Notes: generated by a model not told the origin, from the sequence alone. Counted from the stretch's first letter, positions 11,194 through 21,623 are shown. The stretch is DNA of 64,000 bases from Hofstenia miamia (GCA_004352715.1 SCFE01000002.1:4032489-4096488); one strand, 5' to 3'. Program-made: numbers and translations.

Positions 11194-13204
11194 NNNNNNN
11201 NNNNNNNNNNNNNNNNNNNNNNNNNNNNNNNNNNNNNNNNNNNNNNNNNNNNNNNNNNNNNNNNNNNNNNNNNNNNNNNNNNNNNNNNNNNNNNNNNNNN
11301 NNNNNNNNNNNNNNNNNNNNNNNNNNNNNNNNNNNNNNNNNNNNNNNNNNNNNNNNNNNNNNNNNNNNNNNNNNNNNNNNNNNNNNNNNNNNNNNNNNNN
11401 NNNNNNNNNNNNNNNNNNNNNNNNNNNNNNNNNNNNNNNNNNNNNNNNNNNNNNNNNNNNNNNNNNNNCCGTTTAAGTTGAATGCTCTCTCTGCTGCTAG
11501 TATCTTCCTTGTCTCTCTGTCTAATTCCCTCAGTTCATTCTTGTTCCACCTAACTATTCCTGGCGAATATCTCAACACTGGTATCGCCCACGTATTAATG
11601 GCCTTTATGCTGTTCTGCCCATTCAATGCTGACTTCTGTAGTACCTTCCTTACTCTCCTCTTATATTCTTTTCTTAACCTCGTCCTCATTTCTTAGTGAT
11701 CTGTTCTATCTTTCTCTATCACACCTAAGTACTTGTACCCCTCTTTGACTTCCTCAATCTTATCCCCACTGCTCGTCCTCAAACCATCTCCATCCACACA
11801 CTTGCCTCTAGTTATTGTCACTGTCGCACACTTTCCTAATCCAAATTCCAACCCAGAATCTCTACTTGCTTTCTCCAATGTCTCCACTTGCTTTTGCAAC
11901 ATCTTGCTTGAACTAGCATACAACTTCAGGTCGTCCATGTACCACAGGTGACTCACTGCTCTACCATTCTTCTTCAACCTATATAATATACCTGTCTACT
12001 TTAACTTTTCTGTGATGGGGATTAAGCTAACTACAAACAGTAGTGGTGTTAAACTGTCTCCCTGGAATATGCCTCGCCTAAACCTCAACCTGTGCCCGTC
12101 TATCTCATTCTGCAACTTTCCCATCTCCCTCTCTAGAAACTCAACCCATTTCCGTGAAAATCCATTGGCCTCTAGCGTCTTCAATACCCACCTATGCGAT
12201 ATGCTGTCATACGCCTTCCTGTAGTCTATCCATGCCATTGCTAAATTTGTCTTCCTTCTACAATTCTCCACTACTGCCTAGTCTATTACCAACTGATCAT
12301 CCTGTTCTGTTCTAAGTAACATGCCAGCCTACTTGAAATCTCAGAAATTAGCAATTTCCAAGTTGTTGGCAGACATGTTATTGGCCTGAATTTGCTTGCC
12401 TCACTACTTTTCTTAGGGTCCTTCTGTATCAAAAATGTCCTTCCCACTACCATCCATTTTGGGCACCCACTCACCACACACTCCTCCAATGCTACTGCTA
12501 GTCTCTCATGAACACTTGTGAACTTCTTCAGCCAATACCCATGTACCTCATCTCTACATGGCGCTTTCCAGTTCTTCATCTTTAGGGCCTCCTTCAGCCT
12601 TGCAGTTGTGATTGCTTCTTCTTCTTGCCTGAATTCCTTCTGCTGCTCACACTATCTCTGGTCCCGCACTTCCCCATATATTCTCCCAGAACCTTACTGC
12701 GTCCTCACCTGCACTAGCTGTAGCCTTTTCTCCTGCATCTAGTTCTTTGTAGAATCTTCTTTCTTGGGTCTCAAACTTCAGATTGTCTCTTGCCTGCTTT
12801 GACCTTGCCCTATACTTTCTCAGTTTGTCAGCTTCTGCAACTAATCTCTGCTTAAGCTCTTCTCTTGCAGTTTCTATAGTCTTCCCCTTACCTACTCTGC
12901 ACCTGTCCTGCACTGCCTTACTTGTCCTGATCTTTCCTATTTGCTGCCTAATCCTTGCCACTTTATTCTCAATTCTCCTCTCATGCTGGTTTTCTGTCTC
13001 CCTTATCTTCATGTAGTCTTTTCTTCTTCATGTCTATGCCTACATTTTTCAGCACCTCCCATGCACCTGCATACACTAACCTGTTTATCTCTGTTACACT
13101 CTTAGCATCTATCCTTTCTAATACTTTGTTTACCTTTGCTGTCTCTACTGCTAACTTGCTTCTCTTAATGCCTCTTGGTACTGGCAACCTACTTCTGTCT
13201 TCTA

Positions 13205-14482
13205 TTTCTATTAATTATAGACCTATAGCAGTTACAAACCCCTTTGCAAAACTTTTTGAGAAGATTTTATGTAAGCAGATAAACCAATACTTAAATGAGC
13301 AGAACATCCTAGTATATAAGCAATTTGGTTTTCGACAAGGACATAGCACTGCTGATGAATTAATAAATCTCACAGAAGGAATCAGATTCAATTTGAATAA
13401 AGGGGTAAGTAGCAGTGTGGCTTTGTTAGATCTCAGCAAGGCTTTTGACAGTATTGATTTTCAAATATATGATAAAAAATTAGAAAAATATGGATTTACT
13501 TATCAAGCAAGATCAATGATAAGCAGCTTTGTAAGTGGAAGGAAGCAAAGGGTAAAAATAAACAACACATTTTCAGATTATACGAATACAGTAAAAGGAG
13601 TTCCCCAGGGAACTGTGGTGGGCCCCATCCTCTTTAATCTTTATGTTAATGATGTCAGTAAATATCTAAATTGCAATATAATACAATATGCAGATTATAT
13701 ATGTTTGGTAAATACTCACTAGCCCAATTATTGCAACTAGTCATTTAGAGGAAAATTATGAAAGTATAAAAAAGTACTTTAAGATCAATAAATTAACAAT
13801 GAACATCCAGAAAACGCAGTTTATACTTTTCACGCCCAATGCTGCTAAGTCTTTGACAGATAAAATCAAACTAAATACAGCGAAGGAAACTCCAATTATT
13901 AAACCAGCACAATCTGTGAAATACTTGCGAGTTGAGATTGATAGCACACTCACATGTAAAGCCTTCATTGACCACAAAGTTAAGAAAATGGTATCAGGCA
14001 CTCAAAGTCTTCGCCAAATATGGCAAGTAACAAGAAATAAGGCCTTGACAGAAGCACTAGTTGGCGGACATTATAAGTATGCATGCATTTTGATAAATAA
14101 CATATCCACTGCACAATCACACCGAATAAATAAAGCATTTAACTGGTCAATAGCTACCATGTATTGTATCAACAAACAAGAAACAGGTAATAAGTTAAAA
14201 GAAATTAGCATGTTATCTCCAAGGCATGCCACTACCTATGCAATTCTTATAAAAATGTATAAATATAGACATAAACTTAGTAAAAGCACAATATTTCTTG
14301 ATCAATATATCAGCTGGAACATGAGAAGCAATAAGAGAATCTTAACTAAAATCAAATACTGGCAATCCTCATATACTGCCACCACCTGTCAAATGTGGAA
14401 CAAACTGCCTCATAGTATTCGCTGTACTTCAAAATTAAGCACATTTAAACGACTTTTAAAGCACAATCTGCTATCAAAATAA
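13205..14482 (+). pseudogene. LINE reverse transcriptase C-terminal half with damaged YADD box
   Basis: The first frame (to 13722) starts at N-Y-R-P-I-A-V and shows F-G-F-R-Q-G-H-S-T, D-L-S-K-A-F-D-S and K-G-V-P-Q-G-T-V-V-G-P-I-L-F-N. It then reads Y-A-D-Y where Y-A-D-D is expected, so the second catalytic aspartate is a tyrosine (GAT to TAT). The frame ends soon after, and the rest (13799-14482, 227 codons) is in another frame. That part begins N-I-Q-K-T-Q-F-I-L-F and ends with the W-N-K-L-P-H-S-I-R region typical of LINE C-termini. The protein would copy LINE RNA at a nicked target. This copy is inactive because of the substitution, the frameshift and the truncation. Confidence 0.8.
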
Positions 14483-14765
14483 CATGCATTAGGGTCATCA
14501 AAAAAGGTAAGTGCATGGCGAAATATTATTGAGTAGCTTTTTTTTTCCAAATTAGATATAATTGTGCATTTTTAACATGTGATTTTTAACATATTTTTAT
14601 TTTGTAGCTTAGTTTATTTTTAAGTGTCCTGCTTGTTGTATGTATTGTCAATTTGTAAATATGTCTATATGTATATTGTAAATATTGTGTATATATTTTT
14701 GCAAATTTGTAAATATGTGCAGCAGGTATGGATGGCAGATAAACTAATAAAGCTATTGAAGACTT
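13205..14765 (+). mobile_element. 5'-truncated APE-type LINE (jockey/CR1-like)
   Basis: The element begins inside the RT and runs through its C-terminal domain to a stop at 14482. An AT-rich 3' UTR follows and ends with aataaag and triplet-like ttattatta at about 14742-14770. The 5' boundary coincides with the 5' end of the antisense RLE LINE. I found no matching upstream half on the other side of that LINE, so 5' truncation is the simpler reading than a split by insertion. Confidence 0.7.
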
Positions 14766-15191
14766 ATTATTACTATGATCAAATAAATTAATTAAGGACC
14801 TACGCGCAAAACATTCAGCTTTAAAACAACGTCAATTTTTTGAAAAGCTTAATTCTTCTAAGGAAAAGTGGCAATTTTTAATCTGTTTCATTAGAAAATC
14901 GAATAGTCTCAATAGTGACATTTCAGAAAATAAAAAATTTACCGATAAAAAAAGGATCCTAAATCATTTAAATCAAACATTTAAAGAATTAGGAACTTCA
15001 ATTTTCCCAAAACTGTCAGAACTTAGGCAATAAAATTGTAGTTCAACGTTTCACTTTACGCAATCTACCTTAAGAGAATTTGAAACTATTGTACAAAATT
15101 TAGACGTAAATAAATCTTAAGGTTCCACTTATTTACCTAACTTTATTATTAATAAATGTTTTCATCTCTGATTTGCATTTAATCAATGTAT

Positions 15192-15199
15192 AGTTGAAA
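15192..15199. repeat. 8-bp target-site duplication, left
   Basis: The sequence agttgaaa directly precedes the CAGAG terminus of the hAT-type element and is repeated exactly at 15926-15933. Confidence 0.85.
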
Positions 15200-15925
15200 C
15201 AGAGTTGTAACCGAGCAGTGACTTCAAGCCCGGCGCTGGCTCTTTAACACATGAACCAAGCCGTCCCGTTGCAATTGACAATATTGAGTCCAAGGTCCGG
15301 CTCATGTCCATCATATCAAAAACCATTATAAGATTTTTGTAAATAAAAAATTAAGCATAGAATTGAAAATATTAAAATGAAAGCATTTTTGCTTCAACTG
15401 CACTTTTTTACAATAAAGTTAACTCGTGACGGCATCTAAAGCGATCGGCTTCAAATCAGGAGGCGGCCACTGCTGGAAAAGGATTTTAATGGACATTATT
15501 TAATTGTTAATAGTGTTATTGCAACATTAATAATAAATATGTTTATTGTACATCGTGTAAAATGGATTTATACAGCATTCTCCCCTCGCAAACATGCAAA
15601 TAAAATCCAGTGTATTGTCTAAGTAATTTTAAGCTTACACCTAAAGTATAAATGAAATTGATTGCACTTGCTATTACTAAGACAATTTCTGAGTTAATTG
15701 TAATTATTGTCAACGTGTATTTAATTTTTGATGTGTATAATTGGTCAATTGAATATAATAGTTAATAAAATATTTTAATGTAAGAGACTGTATATTCAGT
15801 AATAAAATTTTGAAAAATTCTAGGCTCTTTGTTCAGAAATTTTGGACATTGGCCCACTTCATTCTTAATTTTACGGCCCAAACTCGACCTCGGCCCTTTC
15901 AAACCCCGGCCCGGTAACAACTCTG
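15200..15925. mobile_element. non-autonomous hAT-type element, 726 bp
   Basis: The left end cagagttgtaaccg and the right end cggtaacaactctg are near-perfect terminal inverted repeats of 14 bp. The element is flanked by exact 8-bp duplications (agttgaaa), the hallmark of hAT transposition. The interior has no transposase ORF and carries G- and C-rich subterminal words such as gcccggcgctggc and ccccggcccgg. It sits within LINE coding sequence, and removing it with one duplication restores the LINE reading frame. Confidence 0.85.
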
Positions 15926-15933
15926 AGTTGAAA
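15926..15933. repeat. 8-bp target-site duplication, right
   Basis: The sequence agttgaaa directly follows the CTCTG terminus and equals 15192-15199. Confidence 0.85.
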
Positions 15934-16349
15934 ACGAATTTTCGGAGATAATAAAAAGGTCAAACATAACACCTTGGTATAAAAACGGAGATCTTTTCTT
16001 TGTAAAAAACCAAAGGGCAATCTCAATTACGTATCCTTTTAGTAAATTATTTGAAAAATACTGCACGTTCAAATCAACCAATACCCTGCATCAAATAATA
16101 TTTTATCATCTAAATATACTGATAATGATGAATTTAGGGCCACGAAAATTTTACAAATGGATATTGAAAATCTTTCTAGCTATATCACATCTAATAAATA
16201 TAAAAATCAATATTGAAAAAACCTAATTCGTTATATTTCTCCAATTCTGTAAAAGAAATAATAAACAAGATCGAATTAGATGTTAACAGCGTTCAGATAA
16301 AACAAAGTGATCATGTTACATATTGACAAAGATTTAAAATTCATTAATT

Positions 16350-17112
16350 TTTTCCTATAAGACATACTATTCATGTAAAGCTGCGCTCAATAAAATATCG
16401 AATGATATCTTGAATAATCTTGCCAATCATCAATGTGTTTTCTTGATTATGTTGGACCTTTCTTGTGCATTTGACACACTAAATCATCATATTTTATTGG
16501 AACGACTGGAGCATAGATTTGATGTCACATCATATGCACTGAGCTGGATTAAATCCTATTTATCTGATCGAAGACAATGTGTTATAATTGACAATTATAT
16601 AGCGTCCTTTTAAGTTTGAAATATGGAGTTCCTCAAGGATCTCTCTGTACTTGACCTATCCTTAATATTTTGTATACATCACCATTTGCTGATATAACGC
16701 ACAAGCACGGACTTTCGAAACATATGTATGCTGATGATTCACAACTGTAATTGGCTTTCTCTCCTAAATTAGATTTTAGAGACAAGATTGCATCGCTTGA
16801 GATATGCTTAGATGAAATCAGGCTGTGGATGGCATTAAATTTTCTTTGTTTAAATGACAATACATCTATCTTCAAGACGATATGTTGCAAATCGCAAGAA
16901 AAAGAATTGTCACTTCTAAGATTATCTACATCACTTCACATTGGCAATGTTGTAATTCATATCAGTAGTGAACCTGAGTTAAACATTGGCGCATGGTTTG
17001 ACAATAACTTTACTATGATCGAACATAACATATCAGGTCGGTTTGTCACAGTGTAAATAACCATATTTACAAGTTATGAAAAATTCGTAAATATTTTGTT
17101 AATAATATTAAA
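16350..17112 (+). pseudogene. L2/CR1-like LINE RT fragment, broken
   Basis: The plus strand reads the RT palm: L-D-L-S-C-A-F-D-T-L-N-H-H-I-L-L-E-R-L (16410-16613), then Y-G-V-P-Q-G-S-L near 16620, and after a stop H-M-Y-A-D-D-S-Q-L near 16725. The last frame (16751-17056) covers the start of the thumb, with I-R-L-W-M-A-L-N-F-L-C-L-N. The Y-A-D-D catalytic box is intact, but stops and frameshifts break the ORF. The 3' end is truncated and leads into an (AAT)n run. It belongs to the APE-type LINEs and is a separate insertion from the fragment just upstream. Confidence 0.75.

Positions 17113-17153
<41 letters not shown>
17113..17153. repeat. (AAT)n microsatellite
   Basis: About 14 uninterrupted AAT triplets directly abut the start of the second RLE-type LINE. 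This could be the tail of the preceding LINE or the TAA-type target of the following one. Confidence 0.9.
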
Positions 17154-17154
<1 letters not shown>

Positions 17155-17159
17155 GTGGG

Positions 17160-17232
17160 CAGGTAGCCCAGTTGGTAGAGACACAGATTGGTAAGCTGAG
17201 GTTAAGCAACTGTGATCGTGGTTAGCAAACTG
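17160..17232 (+). other. tRNA-like / SINE-head-like segment
   Basis: The sequence tagcccagttgg (17164-17175) fits an RNA polymerase III A box. A weak B-box-like stretch (gtgatcgtggtt) lies about 45 bp further on. I could not fold it into a convincing tRNA, and the B box is poor, so it is only a candidate internal promoter or tRNA-derived head at the 5' edge of the LINE derivative. Confidence 0.3.
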
Positions 17233-18222
17233 GATGACTTAGCTCACAGGGTAGGAAGCACTCTAAAGCCTTGGTTGGCAACTTTCTAGGAGAATGTGAG
17301 TCCAAAATCAAACACAAAAAATAACGCTGATGAAAAGTCATGATAGAGCAAAGGCCCTCAGTCCCCGGCAGGCCTTCAATGGTCAGAGGGTGCTAAGAAT
17401 CTCCGGACAACAGGCGGACTTCACAATCGGGAGTGTGGACTCGAGAAGTGGCAGTACAGGATCCATACAGACCAATGGACAANNNNNNNNNNNNNNNNNN
17501 NNNNNNNNNNNNNNNNNNNNNNNNNNNNNNNNNNNNNNNNNNNNNNNNNNNNNNNNNNNNNNNNNNNNNNNNNNNNNNNNNNNNNNNNNNNNNNNNNNNN
17601 NNNNNNNNNNNNNNNNNNNNNNNNNNNNNNNNNNNNNNNNNNNNNNNNNNNNNNNNNNNNNNNNNNNNNNNNNNNNNNNNNNNNNNNNNNNNNNNNNNNN
17701 NNNNNNNNNNNNNNNNNNNNNNNNNNNNNNNNNNNNNNNNNNNNNNNNNNNNNNNNNNNNNNNNNNNNNNNNNNNNNNNNNNNNNNNNNNNNNNNNNNNN
17801 NNNNNNNNNNNNNNNNNNNNNNNNNNNNNNNNNNNNNNNNNNNNNNNNNNNNNNNNNNNNNNNNNNNNNNNNNNNNNNNNNNNNNNNNNNNNNNNNNNNN
17901 NNNNNNNNNNNNNNNNNNNNNNNNNNNNNNNNNNNNNNNNNNNNNNNNNNNNNNNNNNNNNNNNNNNNNNNNNNNNNNNNNNNNNNNNNNNNNNNNNNNN
18001 NNNNNNNNNNNNNNNNNNNNNNNNNNNNNNNNNNNNNNNNNNNNNNNNNNNNNNNNNNNNNNNNNNNNNNNNNNNNNNNNNNNNNNNNNNNNNNNNNNNN
18101 NNNNNNNNNNNNNNNNNNNNNNNNNNNNNNNNNNNNNNNNNNNNNNNNNNNNNNNNNNNNNNNNNNNNCAAGAAGATAAGGGAGACAGAAAGCCAGCATG
18201 GGAGAGGAGAATTGAGAATAAA

Positions 18223-18675
18223 GTGGCAAAAATTAGGCAGCAAATAGGGAAGATCAGGACAAGTAAGGCAGTACAAGACAGGTGCAGGGTAGGTAAGGGG
18301 AAGACTATAGAAATTGCAAGCAAGGTGATAGAAGCACGGAGGCCAGACATAACAGTGGTAGACAAAGAGAAAAGATTGGGAACAGTGATAGACATAGCAG
18401 TACCAAAGGACAGAAATGTAGAAAGCAAGGAGAAAGAGAAGATAGACAAGTACAGAGAGTTGGCAGAAGAAATAGAAAGGCTGTGGAAGTTAAAGAAGGT
18501 TGAAGTAGGCGCACTGGGAGCAGTGAGTAAGAAACATAAGAGATACTTGGAGAAGTTGGGAGTACCAAAGTGGGGAGTAGCGGTACCACAGAAGGCAGCA
18601 TTGTTAGGTACAGCCAGAGTCCCGCCAAGGCAAAGTCAGAAGTTGTCACGCCGTAGATCAGAGCCAGGTCACTAA
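18223..18675 (+). CDS. in-frame fusion of LINE N-terminal region to restriction-like endonuclease fragment
   Basis: The 150-codon frame begins in the basic N-terminal region (K-I-R-Q-Q-I-G-K-I-R-T-S). At about residue 32 it passes straight into the endonuclease core (V-I-E-A-R-R-P-D-I-T-V-V-D, then V-I-D-I-A-V-P-K-D). The tail follows (L-G-V-P-K-W-G-V-A-V), to a stop at 18673. The frame is really open upstream of this ATG back to the gap. It keeps the PD...D-x-x-x-P-K-D acidic residues but lacks all RT motifs and the Cys-His knuckle. An in-frame deletion could be chance. It may be non-functional, or a non-autonomous copy mobilised by full-length relatives. Confidence 0.5.
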   Translation: MAKIRQQIGKIRTSKAVQDRCRVGKGKTIEIASKVIEARRPDITVVDKEKRLGTVIDIAVPKDRNVESKEKEKIDKYRELAEEIERLWKLKKVEVGALGAVSKKHKRYLEKLGVPKWGVAVPQKAALLGTARVPPRQSQKLSRRRSEPGH

Positions 18676-18676
18676 T

Positions 18677-19491
18677 TTAAGACGAAAGGGAAAGCGAAGA
18701 CAATTTTCTATCGTGTGGTTTTTTCTAGATTTGAAATATCTTTATTAGTTCGTAAGCTATAAGCGCTTAAAAAATTTTTGTTGAAGTCATCAGAAGTTTT
18801 GAAAAATTCATAGTGGAAATAGCGTTAACCAAGCAAAATTGCAAACTACAAATCTTTCTGAAAACAATTGTGTTCAGCTGTTCTGCATGAAGCAATGTTT
18901 TTTTGCTATTAACCAATTTTAAAATGTCTAAATTGAGATTTGCTTAATAAAACAATTGATTTTTTTTCTTTTTCCACTGAAATAAATTTCCGATGATTAA
19001 TCGGAGCTCCTGATCTTCACAAGGCAACAATGTTTTATTACTAGAACGGAAGGCATCCTTCATGATTCCATTATTCAATGCTCATTCTGAGACCCAAGAT
19101 TACTGCGTGAATTGCAATGCTTTTATATTGTACGTAAGATTTCAATTAATTAAATTTTATCACTTACAATAATTCAAACTGAGCATTTAAAATAGCAAAA
19201 TAGTATGTTTTTTCGTTTTTTTGGTTTTGAAATACAAATCAATTTCTGAAACTGCTTGCCTTCTGAAATTCAGATTTTGGGAGTTATAAGGCATTCAATA
19301 AAATTTAGGGTTACGCACAGCATTATATAGGTGCAAATATTTTGGATGGACGAAAATATTGGAAAAACGACTACTCATGAGTTGATATTTGACTTGTTGT
19401 TTAGTGAGCATTGAGGAAAAATTGTCCACGTAAATTTATTTCAAGAAAAGAATTGATTAATGAACGTTCTGATTTTTCTGACAACCCTGCA
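18677..19491. other. no gene seen
   Basis: AT-rich DNA with no ORF, no recognised repeat and no RNA gene. Confidence 0.5.
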
Positions 19492-19502
19492 TATATATAT
19501 AT

Positions 19503-19690
19503 ATATATTAGAGTGTCCAAAAAATGATTTCCACTGTACAAACAAAACGCATTATATGATATTACAAAATAAAAATTTAATCAATTTGAGAAATATAGTC
19601 CCCTCCCGATGAAATGACTTGGTCCAAATGTTCCTGAAGCTTTTTGAGCTCCTTTACCAACGTGGTTTCTGGTATGAGCCGGATATACAT
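19503..19690 (-). pseudogene. mariner 3' end relic
   Basis: On the minus strand the sequence reads a transposase C-terminus, E-L-K-K-L-Q-E-H-L-D-Q-V-I-S-S-G-G-D-Y, then a stop and a short AT-rich tail. It ends in gtggaaatcattttttggac, which resembles a mariner TIR. It starts abruptly at about 19690. Only about 35 codons remain, so the copy is strongly 5'-truncated. It is a different mariner lineage from that at 4440-5662. Confidence 0.6.
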
Positions 19691-20327
19691 ATATATGTTT
19701 CATAGGGTCGTTGATTTTCTTATGTTAACTCTTTTAAGCCATCTACGCATTATAATTTTCAATTAATGTAAATATCACAGCTTGTATATTAAGAATATTT
19801 AGAAATATATTGTCACAATAATTATTTTTAAAAATTGACAAAACGCGTTAGAGATATTCATACGGCCGCAATACGAAAAGGTCAAATGTGAAATATTTAG
19901 TCAGAAGATGGCGTAACTGAAATCTTCTTTCTGTTTTTCGGAAATAAATTTCTTTCTATTAACTAGAAACTTAGCATTGCTTCGTGTTGACACAATTTAC
20001 TAGCAATTAGTTACCTAGATTTTTTGATATTCCGATTTTGAATTGTCATGTGTTATTTTGCCAAAATGTATTGATCTGTAGACAGCGGCATATATAGAAG
20101 AGCATGCACCTTCAGGCTTATGACAGTGCATAAATAACGCAATAAACAGTTTTGTTCACATCTTCAGACAATTCTAAATCTTTTGATACTAGCGCATCAT
20201 TTGGGTAATGCACTGCTGGTGAATATTTGTAATAAAATTCTTGAAAGTAGTTTACAAAAAAATTACGATTTTTTAAATAAATTCAAATTTTTCCCATACC
20301 TCATGTTTAAAGATTCAGGCGATCTAT
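19691..20327. other. no gene seen
   Basis: AT-rich sequence preceding the gypsy 5' LTR. The last bases before the LTR are gatctat. Confidence 0.5.
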
Positions 20328-21607
20328 TGTAACATAATCGTAATCTAATCATATATGGTCAAACTAAGAAAAAAGAAGATGAAACTAAGACTGAATATTA
20401 AAATAAAATATTAATTGTAAAAAACATATGATTAAGATTAATTAGTTATTTGTAAATTTATAGTGCAGTAATTTTTGATATTAATTAATTTGGCAAAAAG
20501 GCACTAGACCTAAATCGCAATTGCTAATTAAGGCAGAAGTGCGTAATTGGCAGACGAAAGAAAATTAAAGCGTTTGAAATTGTAAACAACTGGAAATAGC
20601 AGGTACTAGTCAAATATTTGATTGTTTGTTAATTTTTCACTATAAAAATTGTGTAATTGATCATTTTGGTGATGAAGTTAATTTACTGGATTTACTTTAC
20701 GTTTTTGTATCAGGTTATTTTATTTAATACAATGGAAAGCTAAACGTTCGAGCTCTCGGGTATTCTAGACGGTGGTTCACGACTCCAGTTAACGGGTGCA
20801 TCGTGTATAGCCGGTGCTTACCCGAGATGCTCTTAGGTTAGGTGTAGGAATAGGGGTTTTTACTCGTATTAGCTTTCCTATCGTTCGTTGTCAATATTAC
20901 CATCTTTATTACATTATGCTATTACATCTAGCTACATTAGGAAACTTCATTATTTGTTTGTATTATATTGAACAGAGTTTATTACGTATGATTACTAGTG
21001 GACTGACGGACTATCGATTCATTCCTTTTGCCTGGACCGTATTGATTGTTCACATGTACTCTAGGTTGGCATGTAATTATTTATATGTAAGGTTATTATA
21101 TGTACGAACTCATAACAAGCTATTGCATCCCGGTTGCGAGATTCCTTTATTAAACAACTTCATTGATAACAAGAACAATCAATACAATAAATTAATAAGG
21201 TATCACACATTATCACTATCGTACTCCCACACACTCTTCCATTACACTGAGTCATCCGAGTTGTGGTTGGTGTCTCTATCGATGTGTCAGTTTCGCATGG
21301 AAATACTCGTTGTAGCGTAGTTCTTCAATTCCTCTTTTGTGCTTTGTTGCAGGTCGGGTAAGCGTACCCTGTACTTTGTACACTCTGTCTCGTGTCTTGG
21401 ATCTAAAATAACAGTCGTTAGTTTCGTATCAATATTAGTTGATGAGATAATAGTTTAATCATGTAACGGCTAAACAATAGAACAGAAAGAAGAGAGACAG
21501 ATGCTGGAGTCTGTCACCTACCATACTACATAAGGAGGAAACAATTGTTACAGCAGCTCCTAAATTAAGCTAAGACTTACTAGTATGAAGGTTGGCAAGA
21601 TTCTACA
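20328..21607 (+). repeat. 5' LTR of gypsy copy A
   Basis: This 1280-bp LTR starts TG and ends CA. A TATA-like word (tataaaaa, 20641-20648) and an aataaa word (21186-21191) are possible promoter and polyadenylation elements. It contains a 168-codon open frame at 20814-21320, discussed under findings. It shares about 98 percent identity with the 3' LTR. Confidence 0.95.
20641..20648 (+). promoter_or_regulatory. candidate TATA box in the LTR
   Basis: The sequence tataaaaa follows a pyrimidine-rich stretch and is preserved in all three LTR copies here. Transcription would start about 25-30 bp downstream. This is inference from position and sequence only. Confidence 0.35.
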
Positions 21608-21623
21608 TGGCGACCGTGACAGG
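21608..21623 (+). other. primer-binding site, tRNA-Arg type
   Basis: The 16 bases tggcgaccgtgacagg begin immediately after the LTR CA terminus. They are complementary to the 3' end of an animal tRNA-Arg (TCG anticodon type, as I recall it), including the CCA tail. tRNA-Arg priming is known for the 412/mdg1 gypsy lineage. The primer starts minus-strand DNA synthesis. Confidence 0.8.

Larger units (their letters stand above)
10118..13187 (-). pseudogene. RT plus restriction-like endonuclease polyprotein of LINE copy 1, multiply broken
   Basis: Minus-strand frames in order are: 13187-12981 and 13012-12647 (basic N-terminal region, frameshifted by a 2-nt loss relative to copy 2 near 12990); 12579-12286 (RT fingers, with K-A-P-C-R-D-E-V-H-G-Y-W and F-R-P-I-T-C-L-P); 12271-11996 (A-W-I-D-Y-R-K-A-Y-D-S and G-I-F-Q-G-D-S-L-T-P-L-L-F); 11977-11693 (Y-M-D-D catalytic box); 11689-11469 (thumb, into the gap); 11058-10786 (C-R-Q-C ... 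E-D-H-L knuckle); 10849-10427 (RLE, with R-R-P-D-I-T then V-I-D-I-A-V-P-K-D); and 10321-10118 (C-terminal tail). Each junction needs a frameshift or stop. The encoded enzyme would nick a target and prime reverse transcription there. Key RT and nuclease residues remain visible, but this copy is inactive. Confidence 0.8.
10021..13204 (-). mobile_element. non-LTR retrotransposon with restriction-like endonuclease (R2/R4/NeSL-type), copy 1
   Basis: This antisense element is defined by its coding order on the minus strand: N-terminal region, RT, Cys-His knuckle, then a PD-(D/E)XK restriction-like endonuclease (RLE). RT before RLE is the layout of early-branching LINEs such as R2, R4, Dong and NeSL. 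The 3' end runs into ATT/AAT triplets at about 10031-10062, reminiscent of Dong elements, which insert in TAA repeats. The 5' end abuts another LINE at about 13205. A 275-bp gap (11194-11468) interrupts it, and a 225-bp segment is present twice (10325-10549 and 10969-11193). Confidence 0.8.
14766..16340 (+). mobile_element. decayed APE-type LINE fragment interrupted by a hAT-type insertion
   Basis: Before the insertion (15060-15199) the plus strand reads L-R-E-F-E-T-I, then L-D-V-N-K-S and G-S-T-Y-L-P-N-F, the usual lead-in to a LINE RT. After the insertion and its target duplication the same frame continues with a W-Y-K-N-G-D-like finger motif and S-I-T-Y-P-F-S-K-L-F-E-K (about 15960-16050). 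Pieces resembling the RT thumb (D-I-E-N-L then I-N-I-E-K-T) follow to about 16260. Much of the palm, including the catalytic box, is missing, so an internal deletion is likely. Stops are present throughout. Confidence 0.6.
17154..18676 (+). mobile_element. RLE-type LINE copy 2, internal-deletion derivative
   Basis: The presumed 5' region (17154-17482) includes a tRNA-like start and a 51-codon open stretch before 686 N (17483-18168). After the gap the sequence matches the N-terminal coding region of copy 1 (reverse complement of about 13020-12880). At about 18315 it jumps directly to the endonuclease region of copy 1 (reverse complement of about 10700 downward), removing some 2.1 kb that includes the whole RT. 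The junction lies in the shared 5-mer gcaag. The element ends in non-repetitive DNA near 18676. Confidence 0.7.
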
